NCBI GenBank assembly: GCA_001586965.3 | Contig: LUCW03000612.1 | Coordinates: 1 to 27,410, forward strand | DNA length: 27,410 nucleotides | DNA from: Sphaeroforma sirkka | Lineage: Eukaryota; Opisthokonta; Ichthyosporea; Ichthyophonida | Direction of reading: 5' to 3' | In this document: in pieces, positions 1 through 9,955 of the stretch | Position numbering within the stretch: the first letter of the stretch is position 1 | How the letters are laid out: each line of letters begins with the position of its first letter | Position numbers and translations under genes: made by a program | The notes under the pieces: model-generated | Seen by the model: only the letters and a program-made list of their open reading frames with translations | Database searches by the model: none | What the model was told of the DNA's origin: nothing

Positions 1-1531
1 GACCACCCATCCGTGTATTCATATGTGTCATATGAGCTAGAGCACCTCGAATAGTGGTATCGTTCGCAAAGAACTTGTGAGACTCTAGAAGTTCACGGTC
101 ACGTGCATCTTCAAAAAGGTGTTAAGTATATTATCACGCAACTGGTGCCAGGGTAGGGCTTTCCAGTTGGGCTCATGAGCCTTCAAGATAGTTCGCCATT
201 CACCTGGCTCACAGAAATGAATAAAGGCATTCATCATCTGCTTATCCCTAAGGCTGGCAGACTCCTTAAGTTGGTCGAAGGCCTTCAGTGTCTCCACTGT
301 ACTCTCATTAGTAGAGAAATCGACCTCAGCCTGCGCGTTACCTAGCTGCTTTATAAAGCTTGGTTCTAAGTGTTCACGAGGCTCATGCTCAGTGCTACGG
401 GCTGCTAGTGCCAAGATGGTGTCTATTTCCTTTCTCTTGTTATCGATTAGATAGCGAATGTTATCCGCTTTCCTATCGTCAAGGTCAGAGTCATTCAATA
501 GACGGTCCTCAAGGACTTGCATACCAGAGCGTAATAGCCTGAGACGAGTATGTCTGGCTCTCACTTCCTCATCCTCAGGATTAGAGCGGGAACTCTCTAA
601 CGAGGTACTGGTGTAGCGATTGCCAAAATCGTGATTACCAGGGTTAGTTGGCAAATGAGGGTCGATATTACGAGGATGGTAAGCCTCATCGAGTTCCATA
701 CGATCATATCCTCTGACAGGGTTAGGTTTGTCAAGAGGATGGTCGATGGTAGCATCAGAGCTATAGAGATTAAATTTTGAAATATTATGCCTCTCTCGCC
801 AGTGGTAATTGGCTTAGTGGTAAACATACTGGCTGGTAAACCAGTAGGTCTCGGGTTCGAAACCCGGCCCGAAATTTTTTTCTTCTTCGGTATAGGAAGA
901 ATATCAGCCAAGTGGGACACGATAGAGGGGTCCACAACTGCTGCTGCCGCTAGCTCCTTCAAGAGCGCTTCAGTGCGGTTCAATTGGCGTTGAGATTGAG
1001 AGGATCCAGCCACTCGTTGTCGAGTTATGGCGTCCTCAGCTTCGGCCCCAAGATTTGAGCTGAATGGAATGGCTTCTCCATCGATGGCGAAACCGAAATT
1101 TTCGGACAGGTCCAATACTTCCTTTTCACGCCGGATTTGTGCTGGAGTGTCCTTTAGATGTGAAGTTATAATGCCCCCCGACATTCGTATCCACGAATTT
1201 TCCAGCCTTTCGACGTTTATCCCCAATATTTGACGGCACGTGGTCAGGGGGGGGGCAAGCTGGGGTCCTGAGCTTCACTCCTAGGTGATACACGGACGCT
1301 GGCGAGCCTTTCCGCGGTAGTAGATACCTCTTCTTCCAAGGCTTTAGGATCCGACGAGTCATCCTCAGAATAATCCTCTGTACCAACCTCAGAATTTGCT
1401 TCCCCAACAGTATCCTCGGCAGGCTCAACTCCAGACAGGCTAGGTGTTTCCACAGGGACCTCAGGAACCTCGGCAGGCTTAGCAGGCTTAGAGCTAGCGG
1501 CTCCCTTGCCTTTAGAAGTACCCTTAGCCAT
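1..1531 (-). pseudogene. gag of copy A (truncated by window edge, frameshifted)
   Basis: The start is the ATG at 1531-1529, giving MAKGTSKGKG, the same N-terminus as in all other copies. The N-terminal 100 residues are rich in K, P, A, E and S. A helical, capsid-like region follows and leaves the window. Frame breaks relative to the other copies are a 9-base homopolymer at 1247-1255 that leads straight into a stop (copy D has 8), a 6-base run at 1174-1179, a 2-base insertion near 789 and a 5-base run at 113-117 (copy E has 6). The reading frame stays open across the antisense tRNA-like segment, where it encodes a lysine run. Gag would form the particle shell. The identification rests on position between LTR and pol and on the zinc-finger segment that follows it in other copies. 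Confidence 0.85.
803..881 (+). other. tRNA-derived segment (Pol III A and B boxes) antisense to gag, copy A
   Basis: The A box is TGGCTTAGTGG (810-820) and the B box GGTTCGAAACC (854-864). A perfect 5-bp anticodon-type stem (ACTGG/CCAGT) lies between them, and a T5-type T stem surrounds the B box. Seven Ts (875-881) follow directly, as in a Pol III terminator. The acceptor stem does not pair, the D stem is poor and the anticodon loop has 8 bases, so this is not a functional tRNA. The loop is closest to tRNA-Thr(GGU). It resembles a SINE head. Confidence 0.7.
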
Positions 1532-1610
1532 AGTAATTGCTGGATAGTAAATTGATGTCAGACAGTCTAGAAGCAGTACACTACTGTAACTACTATATAA
1601 CTGAAAAATA

Positions 1611-2206
1611 TGTAAACTTCGATGGAAATTACTAGGTTTCAAACTATATTAAACTAAAATACAATTTAGTCAGTTAGGATTTAGCAGTGGTAGCTTGTGT
1701 AAGAATGATCGGGACTGCCTCTTGTTAAGAGCCTAAATATCCTCGATCACACAGGGCGTACCTCTAGCTGTTCTTTATTGAATAATTTTCACTAGAAGTA
1801 CTAAATGTTCATGACCACTTGCCTAATTTGTAAATAGACATAATAACGTAAGTCACGTTAATACATTAGCTGATATAAATAAAGTTCCATCTGAAGAAAA
1901 GTTAAAAAAAAAAGAAAAGACTTATTGGATTTTGGAGATTGGCGGGAGGACCAAAATCTATAAGTAGTAGTTCGGAGATTATAAAATTTAGTTTATAATA
2001 TCCTACATCTACTAATGTCTCAAATAGGTCCAAGTAGACGAGTCATACCAAATACTCAGGCTATTGGAGCCATCAAAGTGAATTTAGAACACTTTGGAAA
2101 TATTGGAAAAGAGCTTGTACTAATTATTTAAAATACAAAAAAAAAACCAATGTATTATCTCAATTGATCTTGATATTTTAGACTGACCGGAGGCCGTATT
2201 TCTACA
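1611..2206 (-). repeat. 5' LTR of copy A (596 bp, complete)
   Basis: On the minus strand it begins TGTAGAAATACGG (at 2206) and ends GAAGTTTACA (at 1611), the same termini as both LTRs of copy D. It contains AATAAA shortly downstream of a TATA-like stretch, and the family's inverted repeats. Confidence 0.95.
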
Positions 2207-2936
2207 CCAGTGGTAACTGGCTTAGTAGTAAACATACTGGCTGGTAAACCAGTAGGTCTCGGGTTCGAAACTGGGCCCGATTTTTTTTTCTTCTTCTTCG
2301 GTATAGGAAGAATATCAGCCAAGTGGGACACGATAGAGGGGTCCACAACTGCTGCTGCCGCTAGCTCCTTCAAGAGCGCTTCAGTGCGGTTCAATTGGCG
2401 TCGAGATTGAGAGGATCCAACCACTCGTTGTCGAGTTATGGCGTCCTCAGCTTCGGCCCCAAGATTTGAGCTGAATGGAATGGCTTCTCCATCGATGGCG
2501 AAACCGAAATTTTCGGACAGGTCCAATACTTCCTTTTCACTCCGGATTTGTACTGGAGTGACCTTTAGATGTGGAGTTATAATGTCCCCGACATTCGTAT
2601 CCACGAATTTTCCAGCCTTTCGACGTTTATCCCCAATATTTGACGGCACGTAGTCAGGGGGGGCAAGCTGGGGTCCTGAGCTTCACTCCTAGGTGATACA
2701 CGGACGCTGGCGAGCCTTTCCGCGGTAGCAGATACCTCTTCTTCCAAGGCTTTAGGATCCGACGTGTTATCCTCAGAATTATCCTCTGTACCAACCTCAG
2801 AATTGGCTTCCCCAACAGTTTCCTCGGCAGGCTCAACTCCAGACAGGCTAGGTGTTTCCACAGGGACCTCAGCCTCGGCAGGCTTAGCAGGCTTAGGGCT
2901 AGCGGCTCCCTTGCCTTTAGAAGTACCCTTAGCCAT
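2207..2936 (-). pseudogene. gag of copy B, N-terminal part
   Basis: It starts at the ATG at 2936 with MAKGTSKGKG. This copy has 7 bases in the C run (2657-2663), against 8 in D and 9 in A and F, so the frame shifts there. The next hot spot (GGGGA on the sense strand, 2585-2589) has the length that keeps the frame open. From 2649 down to 2207 the frame runs without a stop through the tRNA-like segment, showing that the segment is compatible with coding in gag. The protein is cut off at the junction with the copy A LTR. There is no pol in this fragment. Confidence 0.8.
2211..2289 (+). other. tRNA-derived segment antisense to gag, copy B; A inserted just upstream
   Basis: The A box TGGCTTAGTAG (2218-2228, one change from the other copies), the anticodon-type stem, the B box GGTTCGAAACT (2262-2272, last base changed) and a 9-base T run (2281-2289) are all present. 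The LTR terminus of copy A lies only 11 bp upstream of the A box, near where a Pol III start site would be. Confidence 0.65.
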
Positions 2937-3015
2937 AGTATTTGCTGGCTAGTAAATCGATGTTAGACAGTCTAGAAGCAGTACACTACTGTAACTACTA
3001 AATAACTGAAAAATA

Positions 3016-3587
3016 TGTAAACTTCGATGGAAATTACTAGGTTTCAAACTATATTAAACTAAAATACAATTTAGTCAGTTAGGATTTAGCAGTGGTAGCT
3101 TGTGTAAGAATGATCGGTACTGCCTCTTGTTAAGAGCCTAAATATCCTCGATCACACAGGGCATATCTCTAGCTGTTCTTTATTGAATAATTTTCACTAG
3201 AAGTACTAAGTGTTCATGACCACTTGCCTAATTTGTAAATAGACATAATAACGTAAGTCACGTTAATACATTAGCTGATATAAATAAAGTTCCATCTGAA
3301 GAAAAGTTAAAAAAAGAAAAGCGGGAGGACCAAAATCTATAAGTAGTAGTTCGGAGATTATAAAATTTAGTTTATAATATCCTACATCTACTAATGTCTC
3401 AAATAGGTCCAAGTAGATGAGTCATACCAAATACTCAGGCTATTGGAGCCATCAAAGTGAATTTAGAACACTTTGGAAATATTGGAAAAAAAGAGCTTGT
3501 ACTAAAATATTTAAAATACAAATAAAACCAATGTATTATCTCAATTGATCTTGATATTTTAGACTGACCGGAGGCCGTATTTCTACA
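3016..3587 (-). repeat. 5' LTR of copy B (572 bp, small internal deletion)
   Basis: It has the family termini (TGTAGAAATACGG at 3587, TTTACA at 3016). It is shorter than the other LTRs because about 22 bases are missing next to the T-rich tract, around 3320. Confidence 0.93.
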
Positions 3588-4204
3588 AAACCTTTATTTC
3601 TGAGCAGTTGGTTCCTGGGGGTTGTACAATTTATATACTTTTAAGTCAACTACTACGCGAAGATGATAACTATTAAGCAGAAGCGTAAAGACCAGTTGCT
3701 ACCATACGACCCACTTCGTCAAAGCTGCAGTGTAGTCGTCAGAGACATCTTCGCGTGAGTGGCTTTCTTTCTCACCAGATCCATACATGCGATCTACGTG
3801 ATCAGCTGCTTGCTTCTCTTTGATGAGTTGCAATTTAAGTGCGGCTAACTGATTCTCAAGTTTAGTGTTTTCATTAATCAAATTCCTTATATAACTTGAT
3901 TCGATGGACTTGGTTGTTGAATTCTCTCGTTGCTCCTACACCATCTTGGTTATAGTCATCAAATACTGAAATATGTGACTTTTCATTCTGTGGTTCTCCT
4001 TCAGGGATAGCGGTGGTTGTTTTAACACCACCCCTGGTCTCGCTTCTTATTTTCATGAATGAAAGCTTCGAAGTAGAGGCGATAGTTGGCTCACAGGCCC
4101 TCTCCTCGCTATACTTTGCTCTTAATGACATTGTCACATCTTTCTCCGAAGTAATGTGTATCCTGACTGGTATCTCCAGCAACGATGGCTTCGGCAACGC
4201 TGCT
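3588..4204. other. Non-element DNA without a recognised gene
   Basis: This stretch lies between the 5' end of copy B and the copia-type fragment. On the minus strand, 3950 to 3699 is open and encodes a hydrophilic stretch with heptad-like spacing (NTKLENQLAALKLQLIKEKQ), suggesting a coiled coil. It is preceded by a stop and an AG that could be a splice acceptor. It may be a piece of a decayed gene or element; I do not recognise the family. Nothing else is supportable. Confidence 0.35.
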
Positions 4205-4460
4205 GATTTTGTCCCTTACGGCAGCGTCTTCCATTCCAAATGTATATTTATCCGCAAATATGATAAAAATGGTCGTCCCATTATCTACAAGCCCACATGG
4301 TTGCTCGAGGCGATGAACAAGGAAAAGGTGATTCACACCTAGATACCTATGCTCCTGTCGCGTCTGATGTGGCTCTCTGCCTCTTCATTGCGGCTGCTGC
4401 CGTTTCTGACGTTGACACTGCTTTTCTATACATCAAGCTTGATACACCGGTATACATGTT
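4205..4460 (+). pseudogene. Ty1/copia-type reverse transcriptase fragment
   Basis: The plus-strand translation contains HSKCIFIRKYDKNGRPIIYK, then after one frameshift near 4295 VARGDEQGKGDSHLDTYAPVA and VDTAFLYIKLDTPVYM. These match the N-terminal part of copia-type RT: the K-W-V-F-K..D..G...YKARLVA block, the ETYAPVA block and the first catalytic aspartate block DVKTAFLNG.L.E.VYM. A few codons before the VDTAF block are missing. The fragment ends abruptly at 4460, where the terminus of an unrelated Ty3-type LTR begins. It is a dead relic, clearly distinct from the Ty3-type RT elsewhere in the window. Confidence 0.75.
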
Positions 4461-4667
4461 TGTAAACTTCGATGGATATTTCTATGTTTAAACTATGTTA
4501 TATTAACTAAGATCAATTTAAGTCAGTTAAGGATTTAGCAGTGGTAGCTTGTGTAAGAATGATCGGGACTGCCTCTTGGTAAGAGCGTTGATATCCTTGA
4601 TCACACAGGACGTACCTCTAGCTGTTCTTTATCAAATAATTTTCACTAGAAGTACTAAGGGTTCATG
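4461..4667 (-). repeat. Diverged LTR fragment (3' third, LTR terminus inside the copia relic)
   Basis: On the minus strand this is the last ~205 bp of the family LTR, ending precisely at the terminus TTTACA (4466-4461). It is visibly more diverged than the other LTRs (substitutions and small indels throughout), so it is older. Its internal end (after gttcatg, 4667) joins directly to gag of copy E. Confidence 0.85.
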
Positions 4668-5480
4668 TGAATGACTCTGACCTTGACGATAGGAAAGCGG
4701 ATAACATTCGCTATCTAATCGATAACAAGAGAAAGGAAATAGACACCATCTTGGCACTAGCAGCCCGTATAGCACTGAGCATGAGCCTCGTGAACACTTA
4801 GAACCAAGCTTTATAAAGCAGCTAGGTAACGCGCAGGCTGAGGTCGATTTCTCTACTAATGAGAGTACAGTGGAGACACTGAAGGCCTTCGACCAACTTA
4901 AGGAGTCTGCCAGCCTTAGGGATAAGCAGATGATGAATGCCTTTATTCATTTCTGTGAGCCAGGTGAATGGCGAACTATCTTGAAGCTCATGAGCCCAAC
5001 TGGAAAGCCCTACCCTGGCACCAGTTGCGTGATAATATACTTAACACCTTTTTTGAAGATGCACGTGACCGTGAACTTCTAGAGTCTCGCAAGTTCTTTG
5101 CGAACGATACCACTATTCGAGGTGCTCTAGCTCATATGACACATATGAATACTCGGATGGGTGGTCGTACCTATACTGGCGAATATTTATTAATTTGTCA
5201 GATGATGGAGACTCTGGGAGCTAACCTCTTTAAGAAAGTCAATGATGACATCATCGCCTATGGTGATTTGCGATCTATGCCTTGGTCTGTCTTTGAGAAG
5301 ATAGTACACAAGCATACCAATTCCTCTACTAGAGTACTTAGTACCACGAGCTACACCCAGCCCACTAAGCGAAACGCAGTAGAGACTAATACTGCGCGTA
5401 GTACTAAGAAACCTCGCACTACTACTACTGGAGGGGTACTGGCTCTACTTCTACCGAACCGAAAGGTGATAAGAAGGTGA
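4668..5480 (+). pseudogene. gag capsid-like region of copy E (5' truncated)
   Basis: Two readable blocks are present: the helical region with KADNIRYLIDNKRKEID, and 4968-5480 with the capsid-like part ending in LALLLPNRKVIRR and a stop. A two-base insertion near 4768 and a one-base loss near 4986 break the first block. The T run at 5049-5054 has 6 bases and keeps the frame open (D and F have 7, A has 5). As in D and F, this frame ends at the TGA overlapping the start of the zinc-finger frame. Confidence 0.82.
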
Positions 5481-5678
5481 GAGCGCCTTGCAAGAAGTGT
5501 GGTTACAACCTCACAAAACGTAATGGCAAGTGGAATGGTAGACACGACCCTGTTAAGTGTGCACCAGGCAAAGCCAGATTTTGGACACTATATGAAAGAG
5601 TGTGCTACTTGCAAGGGTACTAACGGTTGGCACAAAGAGGATTGCAAGGACTTACCAGACGTCCAAGTTAAGCACTGA
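5477..5678 (+). pseudogene. Nucleocapsid-like zinc-finger segment of copy E
   Basis: The segment contains two Cys-rich blocks: C-x2-C followed by a distal Cys, and CATCKGTNGWHKEDC (C-x2-C-x6-H-x3-C), a variant of the retroelement zinc knuckle (C-x2-C-x4-H-x4-C). Such domains bind the element RNA during packaging. An extra A near 5573 shifts the frame in this copy only. The segment ends at TGA 5676-5678, 12 bases before and in the same frame as the pol ATG at 5688. Confidence 0.72.
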
Positions 5679-5687
5679 CAGTACCAT

Positions 5688-7757
5688 ATGTGCGCACTAG
5701 AGCAAGATTATGAGAAAATGTTCAATAAAATCTATACCAAAGGAGATGAACGTATCTTTCAAACAGTTTTCGTAAATGGAGAAAAAGTTATGGCACTATT
5801 TGATCCAGGGGCTGAAGTCTCTGCTATCTCATGCCGAGTAGCCTACGCTACAGATATGGCTGTCCATAACGAAACAACTGATTTAATCTTGGGAAATGGC
5901 AAAGTTACTACTTGCGAACAAGCCATTGACTATGCACACATAATGCTGTCAGATAGAAGAGAAGTGAAGACTCACCTAATCGTTACTGACATGTCTCAGA
6001 AATACGATTTAATTATAGGTATGACTGATCTTCTCAGTTTAGGTATAACTCTCACTGGTCTGCCTAATGGGCTAGACCCGAATAAAGATCAGTCAGATGA
6101 TAATATGTTAAAGATACCTAAACCTCCGGAAGGTGAAGCAAAGGATATGATTCCGCACTTCACCGATATAATTATGGACTTAATTATACAAAACAGGAAG
6201 ATTGCAATAACTGACTGGTGTATGTTTAAGTTCTCTAATGGGTACGTTAGACTTGACTTAACAAACGTCGACTTCTCTAAGTTAAAGTGTCCTTCACATA
6301 ACTACGTGAGTTGGAGACACAAAGACGTTGTCAAAACCCAAATCGAAGATTGGTTAAAACAGGGTCTAATTGAAATCAATTATGATGCAACCCCAGTTAA
6401 CTTAGCTCTCTTAGCGGTCGATCAATATAAATCTGATGGAACGTTTAGTAAAACAAGAGTAGTACTAGACCTGTCGCCAATCAACAAACTAATTCCGCAA
6501 CATAGTTTTTCCTTACCTAAGATAAGCGAGATACTACGCAAAATGGAGGGTGCGACTATCTTTTCCAAGATAGACTTAAAAGCTGCATTCCATCAACTAC
6601 AGATATATGAGCCTCATAGGAAATACTTTTCCTTTACTTGGCAAGGTAAGAAGTACCAGTTTAAAGGTGCACCTGAAGGCTTACACATGTTACCTTCTTT
6701 CTTCCAACAAGTTATGATGGAACTATTTGCGGACCTGTCGTATAACGTATCAGTCTATTTAGATGATATAGTTATCTTTACAAAGACAGCACATGAACAT
6801 GCTAAACTCGTTAAAGAAGTCTTAAAGCGACTTAATCATGCTAAACTTAAGATTAACGAAGACAAGTGTTCTTTTGCTAAAGATACTATACACTTACTTG
6901 GCTACAAAGTATCTGCAGCAGGGGTAGAAATTGATCCTGGCAAGAAACAGTTTCTGTTGGATTTATCAACACCAATTACTGGAAGAGATGTGAACTCTGT
7001 GTGTGGGTTTGTTAACTTCTTCTCGGATTCGGTACCGCATCTTTCTCATTACTTAAAGCCTTTCAGTCACCTACGGCTGCACAAAGGACCTTTGGGAAAG
7101 CTTTGGACTAAAGAATGTGATGATGCATTTAAACTAGTCAAAAGTAAAGTAATGGACGCACCCATCATGCAGTACCCTGTGGATGGTGTCCCATTCCAAG
7201 TAGCAACCGACGCTTCAGATCGAGCGGTAGGTGGAGTGCTTTACCAAACGATAAATGGTAAACCGCGCTACATACAATTCTTTAGCAAGAGTTATAATAA
7301 GAGTCAACGGAATTACCCTACCGTTAAACAAGAGCTCCTTGCTATAGTTACTGCGCTAAGACAGTTTAAAGACTACCTTTATGGAAGTTACTTTACTGTC
7401 GCCTGTGATCAAAAGTCTTTAACATACTTAAAAGATATGAACCCTGATTCACAGTTGGTGAGCCGCTGGCATGACATTATTGCCAAGTTCGCTTTTAATA
7501 TAACACACATACCAGGAATACATAACCATCTTCCTGACATGCTCTCTCGACTTGTGCCCGACTACCAGAAAACAGTCAAAGAGTTATTAGCAACCGATTG
7601 GATGCTAAATAAGAAATGGTTTAACCTCGCTCAATCACGATGGGGTCCATTTACTGTTGATATGTTCGCCGCAGAACATAACAAACAGGTTTCTGAATAT
7701 AGGTCGTTGACTCATCCTAAAGGTGATGCATTTCAGCTTGACTTATCAAAAGCATAA
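5688..7757 (+). CDS. pol part 1 of copy E: protease, reverse transcriptase, RNase H
   Basis: This is an open frame of 689 codons. The aspartic protease has its active-site motif FDPGAEVSAIS at residues 38-48 (D-P-G instead of the usual D-S/T-G) and a flap-like LIIGMTDLL near 110. The RT covers about 190-430: VVLDLSPINKLIP, the first catalytic aspartate in FSKIDLKAAFHQLQI, GAPEGLHMLPSFFQQVM, and YLDDIVIFTK with the catalytic aspartate pair. RNase H covers about 500-625, with VATDASDR, QELLAIVTAL, VACDQKSL and HIPGIHNHLPDMLSR carrying its acidic residues. The order is Ty3/gypsy. The C-terminal 70 residues enter a methyltransferase-like domain and then run out of frame because of one extra A near 7749. 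The frame is otherwise intact, but without integrase in frame the protein cannot complete an element cycle. Confidence 0.9.
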   Translation: MCALEQDYEKMFNKIYTKGDERIFQTVFVNGEKVMALFDPGAEVSAISCRVAYATDMAVHNETTDLILGNGKVTTCEQAIDYAHIMLSDRREVKTHLIVTDMSQKYDLIIGMTDLLSLGITLTGLPNGLDPNKDQSDDNMLKIPKPPEGEAKDMIPHFTDIIMDLIIQNRKIAITDWCMFKFSNGYVRLDLTNVDFSKLKCPSHNYVSWRHKDVVKTQIEDWLKQGLIEINYDATPVNLALLAVDQYKSDGTFSKTRVVLDLSPINKLIPQHSFSLPKISEILRKMEGATIFSKIDLKAAFHQLQIYEPHRKYFSFTWQGKKYQFKGAPEGLHMLPSFFQQVMMELFADLSYNVSVYLDDIVIFTKTAHEHAKLVKEVLKRLNHAKLKINEDKCSFAKDTIHLLGYKVSAAGVEIDPGKKQFLLDLSTPITGRDVNSVCGFVNFFSDSVPHLSHYLKPFSHLRLHKGPLGKLWTKECDDAFKLVKSKVMDAPIMQYPVDGVPFQVATDASDRAVGGVLYQTINGKPRYIQFFSKSYNKSQRNYPTVKQELLAIVTALRQFKDYLYGSYFTVACDQKSLTYLKDMNPDSQLVSRWHDIIAKFAFNITHIPGIHNHLPDMLSRLVPDYQKTVKELLATDWMLNKKWFNLAQSRWGPFTVDMFAAEHNKQVSEYRSLTHPKGDAFQLDLSKA

Positions 7758-8172
7758 TGCGTGGGCTAACCCACCTTGTCAACTTATCGCACAGTTGTTA
7801 AATTATGTTAATATTACTAAATCTACCATTACGCTGTGTTGTCCCTTACGTAACTCCGACCCATGGATACGTGATTTAATTAATATGATTCAAGACGAAC
7901 CTATTTATGTCGACCGTGAAACCGACACGTTCTTGTATCAGGGATCCTATTCTATTAAGAAGACACCTTGGAAACACACCATTGTTTGTCGCATCGGTCC
8001 TGCAGGTACCACTAAGTGGAAACCCTCAACCGAATTCTTAGCTAAACTAGAGGAGTCTAAAGAGTTTGAACAAAAGCTCAAGACTCGTACAACACATGCA
8101 CCCAACAAGATTGCAGTCGAGGTAATGCCGATTGAAACGGCATTAGATCGTAAAAAACATGGAACTAGCTAA
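7600..8172 (+). pseudogene. DIRS-like methyltransferase-type domain and linker, copy E
   Basis: After RNase H comes W-G-P-F-T-V-D-M-F-A-A-E-H-N-K and, after an extra A near 7749 that shifts frame, W-A-N-P-P-C-Q-L-I and L-C-C-P-L-R-N-S-D-P-W. This series (hydrophobic-D-x-F-A...N, then NPP plus an aromatic or Cys, then a hydrophobic strand with P) follows the DAM-like methyltransferase domain that sits behind RNase H in DIRS-type elements. Whether it is catalytic is unknown. The frame ends at 8172, after a six-base A run (8152-8157) that has five bases in segment F, where the frame continues. Confidence 0.6.
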
Positions 8173-8439
8173 GGCCATGGATCAAAGACTCAAAACTCTA
8201 AGAGAACCTGAAGCTCGCACTCAACTACTTAAAGCGCTGCTTAAAGAACAGCCAGGAGTTGCAGAAACAACTGAAGAAGATACTTCAACAATCTAATGTT
8301 GTCAATTATGTATCTCAGGAGTCTACCCCTCCTGATACTGAGGTTGCCCTCCAACAGGATGGTTGCCAGCGTTTCTGAACAGGACTAGTGGATTTAAAAT
8401 TTCATAATTTAACCAGCCAGCATATTCACCCAGCCAGCG

Positions 8440-9955
8440 CGTAGAATCTGACTGACTTAAAGGAGCTTGAAAGTGGAGTTAAAATTATACAGAATTTAAC
8501 GCATCGAGCATATGAGCATACTTATAAAATGGCTATTCGTGCAGGGCTTGATCACCCGGTGCTGAAAGAAACCATACGTGAAGTATACCGACGCTGTACT
8601 GATTGTGAAAAGAACCAGATCAAGCGATACGGTTGGGCGCCCCTAAAAAGTGTGACAGAAGACCAACCGATGCGCCGAGTCATAGTCGATTTGGTTAAAC
8701 TCCCGCGATCCAAGCATACTGGCGATGTATATATCTGTCATTTCTTATGTGTGGCTTCGGGCTATAACTTGCTTTATGCAATACCGAACAAACGTCCACA
8801 AACAGTGGCAGAATTATGCTATCACGTCTTCAATGACTTCGGTTTCCCCGAGTACTATGTTCTGATAACGGTAGTGAGTTTTGTACCGACGTAATGGAGG
8901 CACTTATACTCGTATCAGGCATGACCCATAGGCGTGGTGTTCCTTACAAACCTCAAACGCAGGGTGCAAATGAGACACGTCATAGAGAACTTAAGAAACT
9001 CTTGCGTACCGCACTAGACGACGTTGAGGATATGTGGCCTTATCATTTGAAATGGGTTCAGACTCAAATGAATAACTGCATGAATCCTCAAACTGGAACA
9101 CTCCGTTTCACTATTTCTTTGGCCGCTATAGTGAATTACAAGCAACGTTTGATAAAACTGCGCCCGAGAAACACGCTACCCCGTGGCTACAAAAGATCGA
9201 GCATATGCAGAACGTTGTTTACCCCTGTTTACTCGAGCACAAAAATCGTGTTCTACTTAAAGCGTATGACCGATGGAATAACACTAAGAACATTGTTCAG
9301 TTCAAAGTCGGCGATTACGTTAACATTATAAATCGAAACGCCAACGTTACCGAACTCTCTTCTAAGACGATATGACCTTTTGTTATTTCCTACCATGATG
9401 AGAAGAGTGATACTTACGAAGTGAATAACATTGATGGTACTAGCGCAACCAATCTAGGCACTCACCGTATCCCTACCTCCGAACTCTCATTCGCTCGCTC
9501 ATTTGATTCTGATGTACCAGTTATGGAGTCACAAGTCAAAGATATAATTGACAAAAACATCCGAAGACGGTTACACTTACTACAAGACCCGTTTCATGGA
9601 TGGGACAGTAGCTTAGCTAACCTCCGATGCATTTCGTGAATCTCGCGACTTTCTTCGTATCTTTAATAAGAAATGGAATAAGCGTTTACATAAGAACACA
9701 CGAGATAAACGAAAAGGGTTTCCTCAGGTGACTACAAACCCTGACGGATCTGAAATTCCCTATTTGCCACCTACTTCCTACGTGACTAAACTTTCTGATC
9801 TGCTTACCAACAGTGCAGAAAATTGTTCAAACTTACTTACTAATGAAGAACAGCCTTTGGCTGTTACCTTACCAAATAATAAACGTAAGGCGCCTACATC
9901 GGAAATGGTTACTGGACCAAATACTAAACGACATAGAGTACAACATGAGTCTTGA
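8440..9955 (+). pseudogene. Integrase, GPF module and chromodomain-like tail of copy E (several breaks)
   Basis: The HHCC zinc-binding part is seen at about 8500-8620 (H-x4-H, then CTDC). The core starts with RRVIVDLVKLP (first catalytic Asp) and breaks near 8860, just before the segment with the second Asp, which continues in another frame (from 8894, with VPYKPQTQGANETRH holding the catalytic Glu). Further breaks: a frameshift near 9104, an in-frame TGA near 9373 in the GPF module, and an extra A near 9554. The final block 9728-9955 ends in a basic stretch (NKRKAPTSEM, TKRHRVQHES), a likely nuclear localisation signal. The region 8280-8480 before it also differs from copy D by an extra patch of about 60 bases. 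Confidence 0.85.

Larger units (their letters stand above)
1..2206 (-). mobile_element. Copy A: partial Ty3/gypsy-type LTR retrotransposon
   Basis: The segment reads, on the minus strand, as a complete 5' LTR (2206 to 1611), a leader (1610 to 1532) and most of gag (1531 to 1); pol and the 3' LTR would lie left of the window. It is very close to segment F (13560-15380): both share a 9-base C run and a 6-base G run in gag and the same LTR variant (aaatgttcatg). The LTR terminus at 2206 abuts gag sequence of copy B with no intervening DNA. That fits A having inserted into B, but the other junction and its target duplication are outside the window. Confidence 0.9.
2207..3587 (-). mobile_element. 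Copy B: partial element interrupted by copy A
   Basis: It consists of a 5' LTR (3587 to 3016), a leader and the first part of gag (2936 to 2207), cut off exactly where the LTR of copy A begins. The remainder of B is presumably to the left of copy A, outside the window. The DNA just outside its LTR is AAAC (3588-3591), the candidate half of its target duplication. Confidence 0.85.

Noticed and set aside
360-542. Short open frames antisense to gag (also 787-993, 1027-1233, 2438-2653, 13781-14102, 19003-19324)
   Set aside because: They recur only because gag recurs; no domain, start context or signal supports them. They are shadows of gag.
803-881. Functional tRNA gene (Thr-GGU-like)
   Set aside because: The acceptor stem does not pair, the D stem is poor and the anticodon loop has 8 bases; only the promoter boxes and two stems are good. 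Annotated as tRNA-derived.
3874-4197. piggyBac-type transposase fragment (FDDYNQD on the minus strand)
   Set aside because: Only a DYN motif is similar. The expected GGVD and Trp blocks are absent and the region overlaps the edge of the copia RT match on the other strand.
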